Assembly (NCBI GenBank): GCA_963970005.1 | Contig: CAXAMN010005335.1 | Location: forward strand, 639,848-703,847 | Origin: Durusdinium trenchii | Taxonomy: Eukaryota; Sar; Dinophyceae; Suessiales; Symbiodiniaceae | Direction: 5' to 3' | Length of the DNA stretch: 64,000 bases | Shown here: positions 58,601 through 64,000 of the stretch, one piece after another | Layout: each line of letters opens with the position of its first letter | Position numbering within the stretch: the first letter of the stretch is position 1 | The notes under the pieces: model-generated | Seen by the model: the letters and a program-made list of their open reading frames with translations, nothing else | Databases searched by the model: none | Told to the model about the DNA's origin: nothing | Position numbers and translations under genes: made by a program

Positions 58601-61600
58601 GAATGTGCAATTGGTTGGACCAGGCGGACCATAGACCGCCTAAATCGTGTACCAGACCAGTCTCCTAAGCTTTGCTGAGGCACACTTTGCTTGCTCTCCG
58701 CATGGACGTCCATGATGATGGCAATCAGCCTTGGAATACACATGCGGGTCTCTCTGGCGAGACTCCGGCAGGGTCGACCACAAGGCAAGCTTCCTGGGCC
58801 CAAGAGTCAGGTGCTTGGTCTGGTTCTCGTTTTTTTGTTTAAGATTTCTCAGTCATTCTGGAGTAAAGAGACTCATTATACATTCCAAAACCAAAGAGGA
58901 AACTGGTCATTCTTTCAGATTGGTCAATATTTCATGATACCAGGATACTAAAAACAACGAAACGATCTATCTCTTGGCTCCAGGGTGCTACCTGCAGCTA
59001 CATGATCACTTAGACCTCCAAAACCCAAAGCATCAGGCCAACGACTTAGGTTAAAATGGGACCTCCCAGGCAACGACTCCCTGGGGTTCGGGACATCAGT
59101 TCGACCGCTCTCATCCGCTGGGTTTCCCCCTAGGAGCTAGCTCCGAGACCAGAAAAGTGTAATGGATCCGAACGGATCTGAAACTGTATTCCCTGAGGTG
59201 GCTTGGATGCTTCTTTCCTACCTTTTTTGGAGATGGGTCTCCAGGTAGATAGAACACGTGCCCAAAGAAACCTAGGATTGAAACTCTCCATAAGACATCA
59301 TAAGACTACCTACTAGTAAAAAAAATCAACGTGGCTTCTGTTTGCCAGAAGCCCAACGAGCACCGCTTTGGTGTTCTAAGGCACATGTTCAGAAGGATCA
59401 GCACCATGGTCACCATGAAGGACAAATGGAAGAGTCCAGCCTCGAAACTTCCGTCACTGTGAGACTGTTGCCTTGGTGGATGAAGCAACCACCTGAGAAA
59501 AACGGATTACCCTCCCTCCAACAATAATGGAAGTCGAACAAATGGTCCCTGCAAAGACCATTTTGCTCTACAAAAAGGAGAGAACTCCATTTCCATGTTT
59601 GTTTGGAGGGAGGGCAAGCCGTCTTCTGTTCTGCCTTCTTTGTGCTGCTTGGCACCTGAAAAGGATATTTGGTTGCCTTAGTCAACCCATCTCCTTTGAT
59701 TTCATTGATTTGATCTCATTTGGGTGATCATTAGCCTGAAAACAACTGCACAGAACAGGGGCTGAGATGTGTTCTGGGGAAGAGTGGAAATGAGTGATAT
59801 GTTGAGTGAAAATGAGTTGCCCAATCTCGTCAAGTCAGCTGGGAGAGCTGTAGTAGCGGTGAAAGAACGCCAGAACGCCTCATCCGGAGGTGCATCCAGC
59901 ATTCCCCTTGTCCGGAGGTAAGAAACACAAGTTGTTGGGTAGAACATTTATGGCATGTTTCGCAGCAGAACATCGCCGCTCGCTCTCGAATTTTGGGGAG
60001 CCAACCCACGAACTGATTGACCCCAGACCACCCTTTCTTAACATTTGGGTCTGGAAGGATGATGATGGCATTGATGATTTGTGCCGCCTACTGATGCATG
60101 TTCTGCCCCCCTTCGTATACAACCATATTGAACCGTTCCATCAACATTCCTATGGACCTGATGCACAGCAATTGGATGATTGACGACAGCCATCGACAGC
60201 CCATGTTGACTTCTTCATCTTAATTCATTGAAAGGATTGGCGCTTTTCAAGCCACCGGACCTCAGTGATCCCAGTCAAAGCTCAACCGCGCACCCAGGTC
60301 GACCTCAGTTGCCCGCCGAGGGGCGATGAAGCGGCCTGCCTGTGCCTCCATGGCCTCGAAGTCCAGGTCGCCCATCAAGGCGCGGAAGAGAGTGATAAAG
60401 GCGTTGTTGAGGCTCGAGTAACCTCCAACGGCAGCGATTTGGTGGAGTTGGAGTAACCACTGCACCCTGGTGGCGAGCACGGAGGCAGGCTCGCACGTCA
60501 CCAATGCAATTCATGCAGACAGAAGGATTGGTCACCAGAGAAGGGCTGGTCATGAGTCCAAGTCACCAGAAGGTCACCATACACTCCCTGGAACTAACAT
60601 GGAAGTGGATGCCATGGCCCCGAGTTCGGAAGACCATGAAATCCACGACAAACTGGTGGTTTTCCACTTCCATGTTAATTCCAGGGAGAGTAAGTCAGTA
60701 GTCATCACCATCACAGCCGCTTTCAGGTGAATTTTCCTGGGTGCCAGGTAACCCCTGGGCCAGGTAACGGAAGCGAGCTGGAATCATCTGCCAAAAAGAA
60801 CACCTTGGATAGGTTTGTGGCTGCAACGAAACAAACCTGTGATACCAGCGCCTTTTTAAGCCTGGCACATCAGCAGAGCGATAGACTACGAAACAATGGA
60901 CACCATGAAACAAAGCCATAACTGCAGGTGTTTAACTCGTATCTAAGTTTGATCCGCAAAAACCAGCGGTTCCTTGGCAAAGTTGAAACATCCAGCTGCA
61001 CCACATCGTCCATCCAGCTCACCAAAAACGATCCCTTGGAATGGCTTAAGAAGCCTGGTCTTAATGGACTAAATATCAGCAAATGGAGTTCACCGGAGAA
61101 CATCAAACCCAGTCATCTCTTCCAGTAATATAAAGTAACCATGTTTCCAATGGATCAGGTGTCCTGACCACCATGATCCAACCTGTGCAGGATTGGTTCC
61201 TTCTGATCCAATGGAACCTTCTAACTGATTTGGAAGGGAGAGCGGCAAAGCTCGACCTGGAAAACCAACACGCGTCATCCAACAATCCCATCTTGACACA
61301 ATGGAAGGGTCAGGAAGATCAGGCACTGAAGCAACTGCTCTGGCTGCACTTCCGGCAGCGCCCTTCCGACAAAACCATGCAATGGTCCCAAACAAACCAG
61401 TGCATCTGGTACATTACCACGCAGGGCTCGAGTGATGTCAGGGCTTGAGTGATGCGTTGTAGCTGGTATGACATACACCGGTGGATCCATTGCCCAAAGC
61501 CACCTTGATTGAGATATGCAAAGAATTTAATGCCACACCAACTGGACTCCATCAGTCATTCCGTATTACTTATTCCTTCAGTTGTTCAGTCATTCTGTAT

Positions 61601-63380
61601 TAGATATTCCTTCAGTTGCCCAGTCATTCTGTCTTAGTTATAATTGCTCTTGGGATACCTCCCACTCTTGGCTTCGACCACCGCAGAGTCTGAGCCTTCA
61701 ATGGCTCTGCCGAAAAAGCCCATGGCCATGAAGACAAAGCTCAGAAACACCGACACAAAGATGATACCAAAGTGAACCTGAGTGTGGTCCCAAGTGAATT
61801 CCTCTCTGAAGAAGATTGTCACCTTGTGGGCGGTGAGGCCCAAACCACCCTGGTCTAGTTCGTGGTCTGCTCTCCCTTCCCGGACCTTCCGTTTTCATGC
61901 ATTTGACCCCACCTGGAAGTCAGAACCCACCACTGCCAACTGCTAAGAGGATAAATCAACGCACAACAAATACAATGGTTTCAGAGTAGATGGCACGTTT
62001 CCCCCAAGATGTCCTGAAAACACGGGGGTCCAGTCCTAAACCACCGTTACTTGTGGGCCCCTGTGCCATCTACTCCTCTCAATGTCAAACTTGGGACGCC
62101 CATGAAGCGGGCAGCCCATGGTCAGCGGGCTTCATAGAAATGGGCTTCTCACTCGACTCATCCAGCAGATGTTTCGCCCCGGCGCCGAAAGAAGAAACCG
62201 GGCGCGGAACCGCCAGAACCGCCTTATTGGGTGTGTTTCAGGAGCTTTGGAGCCTCAAGTTGGAAAGGGAAAACATAAACAAAAAGACGAACACCCGTTG
62301 GAACAGGGGACTCACTGGCCTCACTTCTCTATTCCAATGTTGCCAATTGAAGCTCATGAAGGCTTCTGGATACATTCGGTCACTTGGACTTAGACCTGCT
62401 GAAGGGCGGAAAATTAATATATTCTCCTTGAACCAACAAGCAAGCTGAATGCCTTCCAGCGGACGGCATGTTCCATTTATCATTGAGGGAGCATGGCAAG
62501 ATAGCAAGATAGGCAGAGATCGGCCACGCTCCAAATAGGGATGACATAGGGATACTCTCTTGATCTAGCTTCTCCATGCTGATCTCGCTCGGGTCCCTTC
62601 CATCCTGTTCTCACACGGCCCGGTCCCGCGTCCGGTCCCGGGGGCATCTCCAAGCGGCTAAATCCACGAAGGCAGCCCAAATGGTGCGGCTCACCACCTT
62701 GAGAAGCCAGAAACGCTCTAACTTGGACTAGCTGGAGCAAGCTGTGGACCCAGCTGTGGACCCGGTTGTATTGGTTAACCAACTGAATTCGTCCCCGGCA
62801 AAACAGGACAGCTAAAAGAACGACCGTTGGATGGCTTCCAAGCGGGTCTGGGGTTGAAAATGGGTTTGGATGCCTGTGGCGTCCAACGGTCCGTATTAAT
62901 CCTTGGGTTCGCATGAGATGCCTCCAGCCTCACACCAGACTTTAAAGTCTGCAGGATTGCATTCCCCATCTCTTTACACCAACCCATCCACTTGGTTCTG
63001 TTTTCTTTGCAAAGAAGTGCAACAGCCTCAATCTTTCGAAAAGTATCTGTCCTTTAGGATGCTTACGTTAAGCTCGTTGGACAGGAGTCCACCTTCTTCA
63101 CCCCTCAAATTTTGAACGTTTGCCTCAGGTCTGAACGTTAAGAAACCTGACAAAAGCGAGTGGTGGTCGAAGGGTTCAATATCATCAAAACTTGCAAACA
63201 TGCCAGGTGATCTCCAAATTGGGAGGTGACATGTGAACAGTTCATTGGCTATACTTCGCAGGATTGACAGAACCATTACCATCATGCCACGGACGCATGG
63301 ACGGCGCCCAGAAACTGCCAAGCGTGGCTGCAAGGTGAAGGTCTTGAAGAGCCGTAGAAGAATGCAAAAAGGATAGAAAC
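47402..63380 (-). CDS. Polycystin/PKD2-like (TRPP) cation channel, gene 2, partial (5' end outside window)
   Basis: This is the whole-gene span of the second tandem paralog. S4, the S4-S5 linker, S5, pore, S6 and the post-S6 helix are all present, with exon lengths 65, 39, 82, 83, 56 and 46 nt, identical to gene 1. In the pore exon about 21 of 27 residues match gene 1. Cytoplasmic tail exons continue to 47.4 kb. The S1-S3 exons must lie beyond 64 kb. The last exons, below 47.4 kb, were not found with confidence, so the stop codon is unknown. The assembly gap at 52655-52664 lies in the intron between the 52.9 kb and 51.3 kb exons. Spacing suggests a head-to-tail duplication followed by complete turnover of intron sequence. 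Confidence 0.82.
48484..48530 (-). CDS. Gene 2 exon, cytoplasmic tail helix
   Basis: A 47-nt exon encoding TTAMDLHQKAHELAE and two bases of the next codon. The acceptor is CGACCGAG|ACG; the donor is GC (GAAGC|GCCGGG). It aligns with gene 1 exon 10055-10104 (the pattern D-x-H-x-K-A-x-E-x-A). It is one codon shorter overall, but starts and ends in the same phases. Confidence 0.58.
49000..49230 (-). CDS. Candidate gene 2 coding segment, frame uncertain
   Basis: This G/C-rich stretch is open in two minus frames. One reads STSQPSSTGHLSAEPQIGDS; the other GLSIVCDALLGTGTVAVDRG. It lies where gene 2 should have an exon matching the unresolved gene 1 exon near 10.9 kb. No splice sites were convincing. 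Confidence 0.25.
50708..50786 (-). CDS. Gene 2 candidate exon, cytoplasmic tail
   Basis: The acceptor ACATCTCGAG|AG at 50786 gives IRHQGSIASSKGFQAVPAKI in the phase required after the 51.3 kb exon. With the junction codon it starts EIR, like gene 1 exon 11419-11544. The 3' end is a guess; several GC or GT sites are possible. Confidence 0.38.
51300..51342 (-). CDS. Gene 2 exon, cytoplasmic tail helix
   Basis: A 43-nt exon encoding ERLNSEEAQLEVLR. The acceptor is GTTTTCCTCCAG|GAA; the donor is GC (TGCGAG|GCGCGT). Counterpart of gene 1 exon 12982-13048, which is 24 nt longer and uses GT. Confidence 0.68.
52615..52696. repeat. (ACT)n microsatellite interrupted by a 10-N assembly gap
   Basis: ACT repeats run on both sides of N at 52655-52664. 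The gap size is probably nominal, and the true repeat length is unknown. Intronic in gene 2. Confidence 0.95.
52930..52989 (-). CDS. Gene 2 exon, conserved cytoplasmic tail motif
   Basis: A 60-nt exon encoding VPEMPMHQATESIEQSVVWF. The acceptor is CGCCCCCAG|GTA; the donor is TGGTTC|GTGGGG. It differs from gene 1 at two or three residues only, in a tail that is otherwise divergent. Confidence 0.82.
53434..53531. mobile_element. Family B copy 6
   Basis: Left arm GTACCGAACCTCAGGTACGG, right arm with ACCTTCTGAGGAGGTACGAC and ATCCCTGGG. Shares the ACGGTGAGGACGGAGA segment with the 39.25 kb copy. In a gene 2 intron. Confidence 0.65.
56277..56657 (-). CDS. Uncharacterised 126-codon ORF inside a gene 2 intron
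   Basis: This is an intact ATG-to-TGA frame on the minus strand, with an in-frame stop four codons before the ATG. The composition is protein-like, e.g. SLTAIELKAIRTAEDYFNRL and a later ASDVSHSLEESGGPG. It is much longer than a typical exon of this locus. It could be a remnant of a transposable element or a nested intronless gene. No family is recognised. Plus-strand sequence at its 3' end resembles 17.83-17.88 kb. Confidence 0.35.
   Translation of the reverse strand: MPKFAGKIVGAKGRETVEAPVRIMCGHAIAELCCGVTGPSNPPRSLTAIELKAIRTAEDYFNRLWQRRAGATFSLDTSGDAIGALLKTFLCFDASDVSHSLEESGGPGCASFMLPFVYADVAQERG
57225..57410. repeat. Degenerate tandem repeat rich in CTCCGC and TTTTCTCGC
   Basis: Recurring CTCCGCTTTTTCTCGC and CTCCGGGTTTTCTCGCCCC motifs at irregular 20-45 bp spacing. 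They produce an open minus frame rich in Glu/Lys that looks protein-like but follows from the repeat. Confidence 0.5.
57832..57906 (-). CDS. Gene 2 exon, cytoplasmic tail
   Basis: A 75-nt exon, phase 0 to 0, encoding AASGATVWEDVAAALVDVHV then TFLRL. The acceptor is CTACCTAG|GCC and the donor is CGATTG|GTGGGG. Strong G/C wobble. Same position and phases as the gene 1 exon at 15.3 kb, but with little sequence similarity, so this part of the tail has diverged. Confidence 0.65.
58046..58168. mobile_element. Fold-back element, family E copy 2
   Basis: Same ends and same interior (CAGTGGATGATGA, GGCCTTGTTCAA) as copy 1, in an intron of gene 2. The two copies share both termini and interior, indicating a dispersed MITE-like element. 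Confidence 0.75.
58684..58729 (-). CDS. Gene 2 exon, post-S6 helix
   Basis: A 46-nt exon encoding LIAIIMDVHAESKQS. The acceptor is TATTCCAAG|G; the donor is AAAGT|GTGCCT. Equivalent to gene 1 exon 20817-20862. Confidence 0.9.
59385..59440 (-). CDS. Gene 2 exon carrying S6
   Basis: A 56-nt exon encoding AGLFHLSFMVTMVLILLN. The acceptor is TTTCGAG|GCT; the donor is AACAT|GTGCCT. Same length and phase as gene 1. Confidence 0.9.
59511..59616. mobile_element. Family F copy 2
   Basis: CCCTCCCTCCAACAATAATG at the left against TGTTTGTTTGGAGGGAGGG at the right. The inner TGGTCCCTGCAAAGACCA hairpin recalls the CATGGCC...GAAGACCAT core of other copies. In the pore-S6 intron of gene 2. Confidence 0.65.
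60340..60422 (-). CDS. Gene 2 exon carrying pore helix and filter
   Basis: An 83-nt exon encoding YSSLNNAFITLFRALMGDLD followed by FEAMEAQ. The acceptor is CGTTGGAG|GT and the donor CACAG|GCAGGC is a classic GC site. The filter LMGDLDF is identical to gene 1, so ion selectivity is probably shared. The differences lie in the pore helix turret. Confidence 0.92.
60583..60688. mobile_element. Fold-back element, family F copy 1
   Basis: CTCCCTGGAACTAACATGGA at the left pairs with the inverse TCCATGTTAATTCCAGGGAG at the right; inner GAAGTGGAT/CCACTTCC continues the stem. In the S5-pore intron of gene 2. Confidence 0.72.
61696..61777 (-). CDS. Gene 2 exon carrying S5
   Basis: An 82-nt exon encoding HFGIIFVSVFLSFVFMAMGF, then FGRAIE. 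The acceptor is CACTCAG|GTT; the donor is GC (GAAG|GCTCAG), where gene 1 has GT at the same base. Confidence 0.92.
62659..62697 (-). CDS. Gene 2 micro-exon, S4-S5 linker
   Basis: A 39-nt exon encoding VVSRTIWAAFVDL. The acceptor is CTTCTCAAG|GTG. The donor is GC without a consensus G before it (GATTTA|GCCGCT). Length, phase and donor class are the same as in gene 1. Confidence 0.87.
63316..63380 (-). CDS. Gene 2 exon carrying S4
   Basis: A 65-nt exon encoding FYPFCILLRLFKTFTLQPRL. The acceptor is GAGCTCAG|GT; the donor is GGCA|GTTTCT. It differs from gene 1 by one Ser/Thr change across the S4 core. It is the most upstream gene 2 exon found in the window. Confidence 0.88.
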
Positions 63381-64000
63381 CTGAGCTCCGCAGCTCTTCT
63401 TCTCCGCTCCGGACCGGAAAGCCACAAATTGAAAGCAATCATCTGATTGAAGGTTCCGATGCGTCATAGTGCTGGGACTTGCTGCGAATGTGTGGGACTG
63501 ACTGGTTTCAGCCATCTTTCAATAGAGTTTGACCATGGCCTGTAGACCATGCTTATGCTGTTTCTTCAAGGAGGACACAAAGGCCAACAAAAGGGTCATT
63601 AGACAACACCAGTTGGACCCAACACATAATCCTGGTCAACAAAAGAACAGCTCAAAAAACAATCAAACCACTGATCAAACCGTATTTGTGGGTCTTATGT
63701 TTTCTAAGCACGGTTGTCGCTGACTGATGTTTGGCTCGTCTATCGAATTGGCTGAACCACCCCATTCACCACTGACTGGGACCGCGAAAGCCAAGCGTAT
63801 CTGGTGCTCCAAATCTGAGCGTCCCACTGCTGACCTTGGCCCCGGGCTCGGCAGGGTGGCAGCTCAAGAGTATGTCAGGAAGGTCAGGAAGTCAGTGAAC
63901 CGGCTGCTTTTTCTAGTCAGCTTAGCTAGATTTATATCGTTAGTTCACCAATTAAGCATACAACCAATCAATTTATAGCTTGTGGCTTGTGTTACGAACT

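Noticed and set aside
1-64000. Search for tRNA, rRNA, CRISPR arrays, operons and spliced-leader relicts
   Set aside because: No cloverleaf, rRNA signature, regular spacer array or full dinoflagellate spliced-leader sequence was recognised by eye.

Overview
The window looks like nuclear DNA from a dinoflagellate, most likely a Symbiodiniaceae-type genome. This rests on gene structure, not on a database match. The supporting signs are many very short exons (34-240 nt) separated by introns of 0.2-5 kb, 5' splice sites that are GT, GC and occasionally GA, weak polypyrimidine tracts, many short inverted-repeat elements inside introns, and no bacterial operon layout. Ten N's at 52655-52664 mark an assembly gap. 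Nearly all long open frames are shadows; the real coding sequence had to be read as exons.

The main content is two head-to-tail paralogous genes on the minus strand, both encoding polycystin/PKD2-like (TRPP) cation channels. Gene 1 runs from about 45.5 kb down to 5.8 kb. I could follow about 31 exons (about 2.5 kb of coding sequence) with compatible phases at almost every junction: an N-terminus, S1, a long S1-S2 extracellular (TOP/polycystin) region, S2, S3, an S3-S4 loop, S4, the S4-S5 linker, S5, the pore with an LMGDLDF filter-like motif, S6, and a long cytoplasmic tail with helical/coiled-coil segments. Gene 2 enters from beyond 64 kb. It has S4, linker, S5, pore, S6 and part of the tail between 63.4 and 47.4 kb. 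Eleven exon pairs match between the genes in phase and nearly always in length. Their introns share no overall sequence, and several paired introns use different donor dinucleotides (GT/GC or GT/GA).

Layout, left to right: 1-5.7 kb, no recognisable gene; 5.8-8.7 kb, 3' exons of gene 1; 9.2-21.5 kb, C-tail, post-S6 and S6 exons; 22.4-29.1 kb, pore back to S2; 32-39 kb, extracellular loop exons; 33.3-35.0 kb, a composite repeat inside an intron; 40.4-41.5 kb, a minisatellite array inside an intron; 41.7-45.5 kb, N-terminal exons of gene 1; 46-47.4 kb, the boundary between the genes; 47.4-63.4 kb, gene 2; 56.3-56.7 kb, an unexplained 126-codon ORF in a gene 2 intron. At least seven families of short fold-back elements (about 60-125 bp, some flanked by TA) are scattered almost only through the introns of these two genes.

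The product would be a membrane Ca2+-permeable or nonselective cation channel subunit, a family used in other protists in cilia or at the plasma membrane. Whether the two paralogs assemble together is not visible from the sequence.
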